From positions 1,170,828-1,229,722 of the forward strand of contig NMRA01000058.1 of NCBI GenBank assembly GCA_002633005.1: DNA of 58,895 bases, given 5' to 3'. Of the stretch, positions 34,006 to 45,490 are shown piece by piece. The stretch comes from Phoronis australis. Taxonomy: Eukaryota; Phoronida; Phoronidae. Each line of letters opens with the position of its first letter. The stretch's first letter is position 1. The position numbers and the translations under genes are program-made. Below the pieces are notes generated by a model. The model was given only the letters and a program-made list of their open reading frames with translations. It was not told where the DNA came from and did not search any database.

Positions 34006-37000
34006 AAAAAAAGAAAATTATGGAACGGGGAAGAAGAAGTTTTGCTTCTCGAAAAGGTGCTTTCCCAAGAAGATTCGTTATTTGGAGACCACAAAGGTTG
34101 TGGTGCAAAGTCATCTACTTATAAGAAGCAAAAAAGCAAAAATCGTGGGAAGAGATTGCGGTGTATATGAGTAGGTGAGTATTTGTAGAAGGCTGCAAAT
34201 TTATTCAAAAGCTTATGGTACTGTATTTACGGTGGTTTCATTATTTAATTCATTGCACTTTCCAGGAGCGGGTCCAGCATTTTGATTTGGAGTGTACCTG
34301 TGTAGGATTTAGCCAGGACTGTGCAGAGATCTAAGTTTTTCTGGCCGCCAGTACACCCCAGAATGCAAGATTGTGACGTTTGGTGAAATGCATGTACGAC
34401 TAAAGCGAGAGAAATTTCACGGTTGAAACGATTCATGTTTGCATTTAGTTTGCGAACTTACACACTAATTATGTTTTGTGCCAAAGAAGCTGTATTTACT
34501 ATTTAGTAAAAAATACTTCCTGGTCCGAATTCGAATGCTGTACTTTTGAGTAACCGGGCCAATCAGATGGATGAGGTTTCCGTTTTCCAGTTGGAACTAG
34601 AGCCATGTACAGAAAATAGGCCATAATGAGTATAATCAACGTACACCCTGGGAAGGTACACATGTGAACATTCTTTTTGAAATATTTATAATATTACGTA
34701 GCATAAGTGAAATACCCATGATCCATAAGTTATCTTCCGACTCATCTTTAAAGTCGCAGGATCGGCTGTCACTCAGGAGCCTGTGAACGTTTGAGTCAAG
34801 ATATGAGGGCAACTTGAACTCGAAAAATTGAAGTACGCAAGGATTTATTCAGTTTGCAAATTCAAATTTCCTCTGGGGCCCGTCACTTCACGATTTGTCA
34901 CCAATTGCTCTTCAGTTTGACGAGCACCCCGTGGGGCTGACTAACACGGCCACGGTGCAAGTTATTAGAAGCGACAGCAGGAGTGAATCAATAAGCTCCC
35001 GGCCTCCAACCGCGCAGAAAATGTGCTTGTCAGCGTTTTTAATCTTTGATGTCAGTGTAGTGGGAAAATTTGTTTAACCGGGGCACACCGTTTTTTGGGG
35101 ACTCGTATGCCAATTTTATCAGTGGCCATGCCAATTTCATCAATAGCTCTGTCAATTGTGTGGGCCTTATGGCCCTTGCCCTCCTCCCCCTTAAAGCCGC
35201 CTCTGCTTTCCATTTGTGAAAGGTTTAATAATTACTTTTTCAGCCAAGGTAGCGTGAAGCGAAGTGCAGAGGAATGCAGAAAGAAATATTTCAATGTTAA
35301 GCAAAGATGTAGGTTGTTGTGAAACTTTACTCAAAAATACCATATTTTGATTTTGTATTTTGTTGCTTTGTGTTGGGTTCGCCACTGTTCGCTTGAATAA
35401 TAACGGGAAAAATATTTCTCACCATTGGGTATTATTTCATTAAAAACTCAGATAACTAACTGAACATAAAGAAAATCATGTTATTTATTGAATATAATGA
35501 CACATGCCAATGATGGATGGATTGTTTGCAAACGACTACCTACAGTATATATAAAAACGAAAGCTTAACTGTGTAATAACTAAAAATGATTGCAACCTTC
35601 TTTGAACAATTCCCCCTCTCTCTATAAAAATCATCTCTTACCACGTTTTTTGCTTCCCTTGAATAGCCAAGGAAAAGTTGGATGCTGCACGGAAAAGTGC
35701 CAAAAAAACTGGAGGAGGACCACCAGTGCAAAACCTCGATCCCAGAGACCAGGCTATTCTTGCTCACCTAGGAACTAGGCCGGAGGTCTCTGGCATTTCT
35801 GGCGGGGTGGAGACCGATGGTAGGCTGCGTTGAATACTTCGACAATTTTTCGCGATAGGTACCGTATCGGCTCGATTAAGCGCCCAGATGCTGGAGACAT
35901 AATGGAACACTTTACTATGGGGAAACGGCATACGTGGAAAGCTTTATAGCTATTTTTGTTATAGCCCTACGTTAGCTTCCCCGGCACTTGCAGTAATTAA
36001 AATCTCAGTGCTTATTCAAGACCCGGTGCAAATTTTACAATGAACTGTTATCACACGACGTTAAATCGAGACTGGCGCTTATTCAGCTCCCGGCACTTAA
36101 TCAAGCCTATACCTTATGCGAAACATAGAGAACACAAAATCATAAAATGTTACACGCTTTTCCCACAATTTGATGCCAGTTAGTTATGTGTTTGTCATTG
36201 ACTATTTGAAACTTAGGAATTTCTATTAAATCCGACGTACAGTAATTCAAAATGTTCACTTGATTTCTGTAATAAAGGCCATAGGCACACTGTACAAAAG
36301 AACAACATTAAATTACTTTGGAGTGCAGTCAGTTATCACGGAGGCGAAAAGCGTAAAATACGTATTTACATATATTAACTAATTTAGCATTATCACTTAC
36401 TGACATCAATCTATTGAACTTAAAAAAGACGGAATTTTCCACTAGTACACTTCAATATAATGTTGTCTCAGTTCAGAATATTTATCACAGCTTAACAGGA
36501 AATGATACTCGTCTTCTACATCACTGGGTCAGAAGGGACACACTCTGTTTGCCCTATCCAAATTCAAGTGCCTTCCTACTTCAATCGTGAGACAGAAGTT
36601 TGAACCAATACTAGGTCGCGGCAACATAGTACATGTACTTAGCGAATAACGGCAACTGCTCACATTCGCTAAGTACAGCATCGCGTGAGCATGAATTAGC
36701 TACACCCAACATACGCTTACAAAATTGAATATGCACTTGTTCCAACCAGTGGCATTCTTGAAAGCCGCATATTTTGGCTCCATAGCACAAGGTAGGGTAA
36801 ATCATTTCACAGTAATTTGTTAGCATGGAAATGGTGCAAGTAGCAAAATTACATTAAACAGTACACACCATGGATTTTTGCACATTTTGAATTACCGGTG
36901 GCCACAGACTAAATGTAAGACGTAAAATTTAGCTAAACNTTCAGAATATCCTGAATGCAGCAGTGGTATGACCCCAGTTTCCGGAAGTCATGAATCTGAG

Positions 37001-38651
37001 AGTTAGTATAAATTTTATACCGTTTGTCTCTCTCTGACTCTGTGCATATGAACAGATACTTTTTAAGGCTCCATCCACTTTCAAGCATCATAAATTGTCA
37101 ATGTTACACATTTACGTGGGTTACTCTACAACTGTCACACAAACAACGCAATCGTAAAATTTTGAAACAGAAGTTGCGTTGTTGCAATCTTTGAATGGAA
37201 ATGTGCCTGTTTTAGCAGTTTCTGTTGGTCACAATTTGTGTTTATATAGTTAATTCCCAAAGTACAAAAATCGAATTTATCTGTTTTGCAGACATCAGCC
37301 GGAGCCCCCAAAACTCGGGAGTATCGCAACCGAAGACATCACGAAGTACATGTATGTCTAAATATTTTCTTTAATGTTTTTACATAACCATTGCACTCAC
37401 TGTGAATAACCACAATGCACTTCCTTTTCTATAAGCTTGGTGTTCATCGGAATTGCGACATATGATTGTGCGCGTTTTAACTTAGCTTTCTGAATAAAAA
37501 TTATTAATGCATGCTTATAACACGACTCCCAACTAAGGGTGCATTGTCAACTTTAGTGGGCACCACCCACGTTTTGTCAAATAATTTTAAAGGCACTATT
37601 TCCGCTTCATTTTTGTTAAAAACTTCATGAAACGGATCTTTACGCAAACACTTTTATACGAAANATTATGGGTAATCTCTCCACTGGCAACCCCGCATAA
37701 ATAATGAGGTTTGGCTGAAGGTCCGCCCACTTTTTATAAAGTTAAAAAAAATTAATAGTAAAATAACGAGAGTATGTACATGGCTGTAATTTACGAAAAG
37801 AGTTAATTTTAGTGATATCTTTCGATTGGCAAATCTCAATTTGTGATCTAAGCAGGCGAAAGTAAAGTAAATAGTGACTTTAACAATTTAATATTAACAC
37901 AAAGAAGTATATTTCCTGATTACTCAATGGCAGATGAACCTGAATATATGCACTAACATTTCAAGTCTTTGTTCTGAGTCATGTGAGCTTTTTGTGGATT
38001 TTTTGAATTTATTACCTCGACTATAGGGCATATAACAAATGTACAACTTTTCATGCGAATCCATCCACGTGTTGGAAAAACCTATGTTCAAAACTTGTCA
38101 CAAAAAATAACTCTCAGAATACTTCTCGGATGTTTCTAACTACAGTTTCTGGTTCGTCTTTCATGGAGGATTAAAAAATATATAGCCTGTACTTTCATGG
38201 GTTGACATTGAACGGACGTGATGAACCGTGACTGACACTCGTGAAACAATACCATTAAGATGAACATGTTGTATTCTAACAGAAATTTTACTGTACATTG
38301 TATAACCTGTTGTGCTCTTAACCTGTGTTTGTTCTTATACTTTTCACTACTTCTTTTACAGTGACACAAAAGTCAACAAAACGCCTTATAGATTTAGCCG
38401 TGTTGGAAAACACGAGATTGGACAATGAACGGTTGAAGTTACATATAGAATTGCTGAAGCAAGAAAAAGAAGTCTTATTGCTTAAAAAAATCAGATATCT
38501 AATGAAATTCTCAGAGACTTCCCCAACATTATGGTTGGGCCTGACCAAGAGTGAAAGTCAAAAGTTTTTTTTCCAAAAAATAGAACGTTTTTGTATTTCG
38601 GCCAAAAAGAGGAGTGGGGTCACACCTTGGGTGCGGGTGAGAATTATATGA
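34006..38651 (+). CDS. Harbinger-encoded Myb/SANT-like DNA-binding protein, 4 exons
   Basis: In Harbinger elements a Myb/SANT-like partner helps bring the transposase to the nucleus and to the ends. The exons read by eye are ~34006-34174, 35244-35308, 35667-35819 and 38362-38651. All joints have GT/AG and keep phase. Exon 1 has the trihelix-type start (LWNGEEEVLLLEKVL, then WEEIAVYMS). Exon 2 gives SVKRSAEECRKKYFNVKQR, exon 3 KLDAARKSAKKTGGGPP, and exon 4 a charged coiled coil (ENTRLDNERLKLHIELLKQE) ending in a stop. One base is out of step in exon 1 within the A-runs near 34128-34145 (a possible sequencing slip). The true start is not visible: a TAA lies at 34003, beside another A-run. Single Ns at 36939 and 37664 are in the last intron. 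Confidence 0.75.
36611..36826 (-). pseudogene. LINE reverse-transcriptase fragment
   Basis: The frame encodes YPTLCYGAKICGF, then EQVHIQFCKRMLGVANSCS. It lines up with YPSLCYGAEIWGF and VKFCKRILGVGSCCS of the LINE ORF at 56141-57178. It is a short, diverged relic of the same LINE family, lying in the last intron of the Myb-like gene. Confidence 0.8.
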
Positions 38652-39330
38652 GGGTATTACCAATACTAATTATCAACTTAAAAATGTTTTAATGCATATT
38701 TAACTACTGTTTGTTAATCTGTATGAATTATGGTTTCAAATTTGAAATATTTTAATTTATTGTTATCTAAGTTAAGTAATCTTATTATAATTTAATCTCT
38801 ATATTCTCGTTAGGTATTTCATAATTCATGATGTGTTTGTGAATTACTTAAAGTCGTTTGATATTGTTTTTGAAGAACTTTTGACTGGTTTAATTGATAG
38901 ATAGTTCAAATTTTGACACTTGTTCAGTATAAATTGAAATTTTTAGCTGTCCAGAATAAAAATAATGTTAGACAGATCATTCGTGCATGTGTTTTATTTA
39001 ACTCCCTTTTAAAGAACGCCAATCGGTCAACAATTCACAAACACAGCTACGATGTTTTTCGGCACAAATCGCCTGTTTCAAAATTTAATAAAACAAATCT
39101 GTGGATCTGACAGCGGGAACAGTGGATAGCGCAAGAACATTGAAGGAACTTTTAACAATCGGTTTTGGCCATAGCATAAACAAAAAATATCAAGCGAATT
39201 TCAAGAAATTTATTTATTATTGACAATGTTTTGAGGGACAAAACAAAGCGAGTGATCTTACTGTAAACAAGTAAATATCAAATCGAATTAAAAACGTTGC
39301 TTGATATATGTTTTTGCTATCACGAGAGAG

Positions 39331-42300
39331 TTAACTAAAATGATTTCGTACGACTTGCTGCCGAACTTGCCGACCATCCTCCAGCTCTTGAGGGACCCTC
39401 ACGTCCTCTTCTTCCTCTTCATCATTGCCTTCCGCCCACGACTCACATATGTCCCCCCTCTCGATTCCTACGTTATGAAGTATGGCGCACGTAACTACAG
39501 CTTGACATGCCTTTTGAGGGCTCACTCGTAAACCACTATGTAAGCAAGCAAACCGTCTTTTTAAAATTCCAAAAGTCTGCTCTATGCAAACTCTTGCTCT
39601 GCACAACGCTGTGTTGAACGCTTCTTCGGCATTGTCGGCAGTGTTCAGAAAGGGCGTCATCAGGAATGGTCGACACGGGTATCCTGAATCCTCTACCAAA
39701 TAACCTCTATGCTCCCCTGCATTAAACAGAAAACGAAAGAATCTGTGAATGGAATATCAAGAAGCACGAACGAAATGGTCCCTAAGTCATGCTTGTAGCG
39801 GGGGGCACGGTTCTGGACGTACTACTCGTCTAGTACTTAAGGTCCCTCTTGGCAAGCATTTAGCGACCGCCTGCTAACGGGACTCACACCCATGGGAATG
39901 TGCTGTAACCTGTTTAACAAACACACTTCTCCCATTATGACAAACGAACCCCCTCCCTCCCCTGAGGAAAAAAATGGGAACTTAGAACCAAAATGGGAAG
40001 GGAATTTTTCGTCCCTAGCAGATGAAAATGTTGGGTTAACTTCGGACCGAACAATTGAAGACTAAAAACAACGTTCATCAGATGGAGCAGTGTGGAAACT
40101 GGGAAAGGCGAGCTATAGGCTTGGATCACTGCGACTGAGCCATGCAAAGGTCCACATTCCCACATTTAGCGCCCCTATTTCAATCGCTGTCTGATGGCAT
40201 GAACATCTTACGTTCTGCAATAATCTTAATGCATGGATGAAAAAGGTTCAGTGAGACCATTGCCTTAATTACAACGCGTTTAAATTTTCATTTGATAGTC
40301 CACGTAATAGTAAAACTCGTAACCCCATATTAATTTATTATACCTTGTTCAAACGGATGACATAAAGAAGACGTCCGAAAGATGCGACTGTCGTGGACAC
40401 TACCCGGCCACTTTGCCACACAATTTGTTATACGGAAAGTGGAATCACAGTGCATCTGCAAAGGAATTAAAAAAGGTTGTAAATCTATCATATTTATCGA
40501 ATACATATTTTTCCCTTCGCCTCATGAAGGCGGGACTTTTGAAATACCCNTGAGATACGGAAATCATTTCCAACAATAAAGTTTCGATATATTTAAAAGA
40601 TATCGCCATTACGCAGTAAAAAAAAACAGTTAAATAAACGGGATATGTCTGGTTGGGAATTAGTTACTGTTCTGGGCCCGGTCTCCAATCTCCGTACTCA
40701 GACTCATACTCATACTCGAGATTTCATACTCAAAATCGTGCTCACTGGAGTCGTACTCAAAAAAGCGTATCTAATGTAGTATTTCGAGTAGACTCCAAAC
40801 GTACTCAAATCTGACACTCATACTCGAGTTGCTATGGAACTCTTTATGATGTGAAATGCAAAATCACGCAAAGCCGCGCTGATTCATCGCTCCCTATTGG
40901 AATAGACCACCCGAGGAAATAGGCCTACATTATCGTCTGCTGTCGCTACAACTACAAGATTATGTCTATAACGTGGAATTCTGAGTGTTCTGTAACTGTT
41001 ATTCATTTTTTAGTTTCAATAAATATTCTTATGCCATTTCTTTGATGCATTTTGCAATTATTAAGCTTTACTTCTTGAGTTCCTCACCCAGTCCCGAAAA
41101 AGTCTTAAGAAATATTTAACAGCTTATAACATCACATCTCTGTTCAGTGCTAATTTAGTCTTGACATAAAACCCATTGCTGTGTAGGCCTACGCTGATGT
41201 CAAACTTTGATACTGTATCTTTGTATTTTACCGGGATGTATCAAGTGAGTTGACATTTGGCACGGCACGTGAGTTAAAAAACAATACTTGTGCATGCATT
41301 CAGAGTTCACCAGTGGCAGTGAACGGGACGAGACGTCTACTTAGAAATCGGCAAACAAAATCTGGAATTCCATTTGGGGATTGAGGAATTATAGATGACT
41401 AAGTTATGATGAGAAATGTACCTGAACGTTGATGGAATGATACATCTTCCTGTTGACAAAGACCGTTATTTGCGACTGACGGTCTCGCAACTCTTACGTG
41501 CGTACAATCAATTGCTGAGAGAACATTCGGAAAACCTGAAAAGAATGAAAAACGAAAATTATAAACACTTATATTGATCACATGGGCTAATAAATGTTAC
41601 AAATGTAAATCATATAATTTTTGCTCTTTGTAGCGCTACATCAGCCCAGCGCTCAGACTAGCCACCCCTCACAAGACACTATTTAGCAAAGTTTTTCCCT
41701 CAAAATTTGACCCTTCTGTAGAAGGGCCGTCAGAAACATAGGGAGCTGGGGGATACAGCCCCATGATTTGCAGAAAAAAAAAATTCGCGCGTACGTGATT
41801 TTAAGATTTTCAAAAAAGTTCAATTACACCCAAAGATGAACTATAATTCACTGATCTAAAACATTTTTAGTTTGGATTGGATTGTGGATCGTTCCAGTTC
41901 CCATCCGCAGACATGAACAACAAAAAATAGGAGTAGACCATAAGGGGAAGAGATGAAGAAAAAAATTAATAAAAAGACAAAAAAGGAATCCGTAGACTGC
42001 TAGGCTCGCCAACGAATTTAGCCCTCCCAATTCATTTTGCCTTAGGTCAGGCCTGTGTATGAGAAACTTAACAAATGTGGCACATCGGTAGTGTGTAATT
42101 TCAATCAGCATTAGCGATGAAAAGCGTCGATTTTTTTCTGCCGACAGTGCAGGTACTGCGTGGAGTCAAATAGGGTCCCAGATAACACCTAAGAACCATC
42201 CGAAATCGTGTGACAAGCATATAGGACATTAGTTCTAGAAATTGAATTTGAAATATTCTATAAAAGATGTGCTCTTTCGCTTTCTTTTTACCATTGTTAG

Positions 42301-44001
42301 GAATGACTTAACGATACTCTCGCTTTAGTGAATGGTGATTTGAAAATATACCAGCATTAGGTCACAGAAAGCAAATCTTTTAAGAGTATAAAAAATTGGT
42401 TTTCATGATTTTGACAACTCAATACCCCTGACATAATTCTGGNACAAGCATATAGGACATTAGTTCTAGAAATTGAATTTGAATTATTCTATAAAAGATG
42501 TGCTCTTTCGCTTTCTTTTACCATTGTTAGGAATGACTTAACGATACTCTGGCTTTAGTGAATGGTAATTTGAAAATATACCAGCATTAGGTCAAAGAAA
42601 GCAAATCTTTTAAGAGTATAAAAATTGGTTTTCATGATTTTGACAACTCAATACCCCTGACATAATTCTGGCTTCCCCGCGAAAACGAAATAGCATTGTA
42701 CCGATCGAGATGCAATCTTTTCCTCAACTCCGACATGCTTAGGAACAAATTTAGTAATGTCACTCCAAACTGTAAATGTTGTGACCATCAATCTTATCCT
42801 CATGTTTTCTTCAAATATGTCCTGATCGAATACCCGAGAAAATCACACTTTCGTGCACTCAACGAAAACAAACTGATAATTGTAAATGCTTTCAATTCCT
42901 GTAAATAGCATATCTACTAAAGTTACATTATTATTAAATTGTAGTTCAAACTTCAACTTTTTTCTCAATAAATTTCTCTTAAGCAGTATTAGTAATTTTT
43001 TATGCAACGCTTATAAATCTTGTTGCTTTTGATTTCTTTCTCAATGATGCAGTGGTGGGCCGGTGACCCCGGTCCCGTGGGTCGGGTAACTTATCGCAGG
43101 CCCACAAACAAGATTTTTAAGGGAGAATTCGAATTGCACATTTTCGAATTTCAAAGTTTCGGACCCTAATTGTCAGAGGAGATATTGTTCCTCAGTTAGC
43201 CAGTCGCCGACGTCAGCCAGTCGACGCCAGTCAACATTTTTAGCTTCACTTGTTTGGTTCTTGGTCAACCCCAGTACTTGCTTTTTCGCTTGCTAACAAG
43301 TCCACTGCTGTGTAGGTCTATACGCTGATGTCAAACTGCGATATTGTATCTTTGCGTTACCGGAATGTATCAAGTTAGGTGACATTTGGCGCGTGAGCTC
43401 ATAGATATAGTCTATGGTGAGCTCAACAACACTACAATTAAGCATTCAGAGTTCATCAGTGAACGGGTCGAGACGTCTACTGAGAAATAATTTATGCAAA
43501 TATTAGGCCTAATGGAATACGACTCGCCGATTCAGTGACTAAGGAAATATGGATAACTAATACTATGATGGGAAATGTAGGCCTACCTGACATGGATGCA
43601 AACTGTTGCTTAACTTTCCTAGCCTCCTCGTCTTTCGGAAACCGTACAAATCGTTGAGCACCTGCTGCATTCAGGGCATCGCAAACTTCCCACACGGCTT
43701 TCCCCACAGCTGCTTTGGACACTCGTAACGACTCGCCGATTAGGGAGTAGAATGCGCCAGTTGCCAGAAATCGTAGTGTGAGAAGAAGTTTGTAAAGTGG
43801 AGGCAATGAAGTCCGGTGATACGGCGGGTTAAGATGAAGAAGGTTTAAAATGAAAACTATTGTCTCTGGACTGAAACGGAAACGCTGAAATATGGTACGT
43901 CGACTTAAATTTTCTAAGGGATTTGATGCGTCTCTCAATGGTCTTTCGATAATTTCTTCTCTTGCTCGTTGAATAATCTGTCTATGTCTCACATCCGCCA
44001 T
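39331..44001 (-). CDS. Harbinger DDE transposase (HARBI1-like), 4 exons
   Basis: This is a nuclease of the PIF/Harbinger family that cuts and joins element ends in the nucleus. Exons on minus: 44001-43587, 41535-41422, 40455-40344 and 39716-39331. All have GT/AG junctions. Exon 1 starts MADVRHRQIIQRAREEI (an upstream in-frame ATG exists at 44031) and carries the helix-turn-helix region (GESLRVSKAAVGKAVWEV). Exon 2 joins as SGFPNVLSAIDCTHV with the first catalytic D. Exon 3 has CVAKWPGSVHDSRIF. Exon 4 has EDSGYPCRPFLMTPF (second D) and EQTFGILKRRF (catalytic E), then an acidic tail. Total about 340 residues, the usual family size. A one-base frameshift in exon 2 (around 41460-41480) is the only break seen. 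N at 40550 is intronic. Confidence 0.88.
40675..41130 (+). repeat. Internal copy of the Harbinger left end
   Basis: GGCCCGGTCTCCAATCTCCG begins here, preceded by CTG (40672-40674). The following ~440 bp match 32100-32530. It is better preserved than the outer left end and pairs with the right end at 44276. It lies in the intron between transposase exons 2 and 3. It may be a nested partial copy, or the left end of a separate 3.6 kb element. Confidence 0.75.
41174..41430 (-). repeat. Duplicated intron start (with 43302-43595)
   Basis: The ~250 bp just after the exon 2 donor (minus strand) match the ~290 bp just after the exon 1 donor. Shared words include ACGCTGATGTCAAACT, GAATGTATCAAG/GGATGTATCAAG, GCATTCAGAGTTCA and GAGACGTCTACT. 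Both copies touch the exon-intron boundary, so introns 1 and 2 begin with related sequence. Confidence 0.75.
42213..42671. repeat. Two ~229 bp copies separated by a single N
   Basis: Copy 1 (42213-42442) and copy 2 (42444-42671) both run from ACAAGCATATAGGACATTAG to GACATAATTCTGG with few differences. N at 42443 is exactly between them. This pattern is expected of two overlapping contig ends placed end to end without merging. Confidence 0.95.
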
Positions 44002-44704
44002 ATTTATTTTCGAGTACGATTTCAAGCACACTGCCGAACCAAACTTGAAATTTAGAGCATATACTCGGAATTTTTACTCAAAATCGTACTCGAAATATGG
44101 ATGAAATACACTTCGCTTCGAGTATACTCGAAAATTGAGTACGTGCTCGAAATTTCGAGTACAGACTTTTCGAGTATGACATTGAATACACCAAAGCTGA
44201 GTCTGTACTCGAGTTGAGTATGAAGTGTGAGTTTGAGCATGATTCGAGTCTGAGTACGGAGATTGGAGACCGGGCCCTGGTCTGTCACGCTGTGTTAGTC
44301 AGCTCTCGAGCATACACATGTATACTACCAGTTAAGAAATGGGGTCACCGTAGCACTCTCCAGGTTGAATATGGAATTCACCCTCTGAGTCTGGAATTGA
44401 ATGCCCCTTGAAGTTCTTAAGGAATTGATAGCTACGAGAACTTCAAGCGTAAACTGACCGGCAGTTTCCACTTGGCGTCAACTTGACTGCTCTTTCCAGT
44501 CATCACTTGATGAGTTCCCACCATGTCCCTGTGTCTCAAAAAGAATTTTGTTAATACATCTTATGCGATTTAATAGCGTATAGTATACCTGTTGCTAAAA
44601 AACAAGCCAGACATTTAAAAAATACTAAGTTTTTTCTATTATCGAAGTTGTACCGTCTCCACCGTTGCTTTTACCAGTGCGATACTAGGGAGATGTGAGG
44701 AGCT

Positions 44705-44960
44705 GTGAGGAAAGTCTGCGGAAATCCGCCTTTTTCAGACAAGAAAAAGTGCGTTTGTGGAGGCTGTAGTAATAGCAACTTGACTGAAAACGTCTGTGTT
44801 CAAATTTCCCGAATACGTAAAAATTGCTCAGGAATGGCATTGGTTTGTGTGCAGCACGAAAGTGTGGAATGCCATTTGGAACATGCTACTCAGTTGGGAG
44901 TCACACTTTGTTCGGCACGTTCGTATTTCGACCAAACAAAAGCGGCGTTACGATGAAGGA
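44705..44960 (+). pseudogene. Possible decayed THAP-like domain
   Basis: The frame contains KKCVCGGCSNSNLTENVCV, a THAP-like cysteine start. About 45 residues later LCSARSYFDQTK resembles the LCSxHF end of the domain, but the histidine is lost and overlapping frames (44824-45084) carry alternative matches. Several shifts would be needed. The call is weak; it sits just outside the right end of the Harbinger element. Confidence 0.3.
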
Positions 44961-45084
44961 CTCGCCACCTTTTAAGTGTATTTACAAATTTTACAAACAA
45001 CGAAGAAACTGTCTGAATCCTAAGGCGAGTGATGCCAGGCTCTCCAACCCCAGCCCAGATCGTAGGCTTGTGCATTGTGTTTAG

Positions 45085-45485
45085 ACCGTGCTCATCCCAT
45101 CAATACAACGTACAGTAAAAACGGATGACCCCCACGTTTTCTAGGACCTTAGTCAGTGATTATTAAGTGTCTGTTTTGTGAATATTGACCACCTCTTGGT
45201 TGAGTTGGCTGTGGCTCACATATGCCGGCAGAATTTCTCGTCCAAGTAGGTCGAGCGGCCTCAAAGCTGGTGGTAAATCGAATTCATTGTCTGATTCTTC
45301 CGGTTCTTGATTCGGCACGGCAGCTGCCCAGGGGAGAAGATCGGTATCTGGATCTATTGAACGTTGAGTAATAGAAATGTACCACCGCTTTGAGATTTTT
45401 AACACAAGTATAAATTAACGCAGGTGTACACATTTCAATAACAAATGTGCTGCATCTTTAATAACATTGTAATTTATTTTTACAG
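45085..45485. other. Upstream region and 5' splice acceptor of the TRIM gene
   Basis: TTTTTACAG ends at 45485, five bases before the ATG of the TRIM gene, so a 5' untranslated exon probably lies further upstream. I could not locate it or a promoter. The minus-strand frame at 45163-45405 has no known domain. Confidence 0.5.
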
Positions 45486-45490
45486 ACGGT

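Larger units (their letters stand above)
32092..44276. mobile_element. Two-gene Harbinger transposon, about 12.2 kb
   Basis: The right end is clear: GAGATTGGAGACCGGGCC stops at 44276, followed by CTG (44277-44279). The left end at 32092 (GGCTACG..., preceded by CTG at 32089-32091) is worn, but the next ~440 bp match the better left end found internally at 40675. For example, both share ACTCGAGATTTCATACTC then AAAATCGTGCTCACTGGAGT. Inside are the two genes expected of an autonomous Harbinger: a Myb/SANT-like protein gene on plus (34006-38651) and a DDE transposase gene on minus (44001-39331). They are arranged tail to tail. Subterminal DNA is packed with ACTCGA/TCGAGT words, possible transposase binding sites. 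Later additions inside are a hAT-like MITE, a LINE fragment, two N-separated duplications and an internal left end. The alternative is that 40675-44276 is a separate insertion; the split transposase gene argues against this. Confidence 0.75.
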
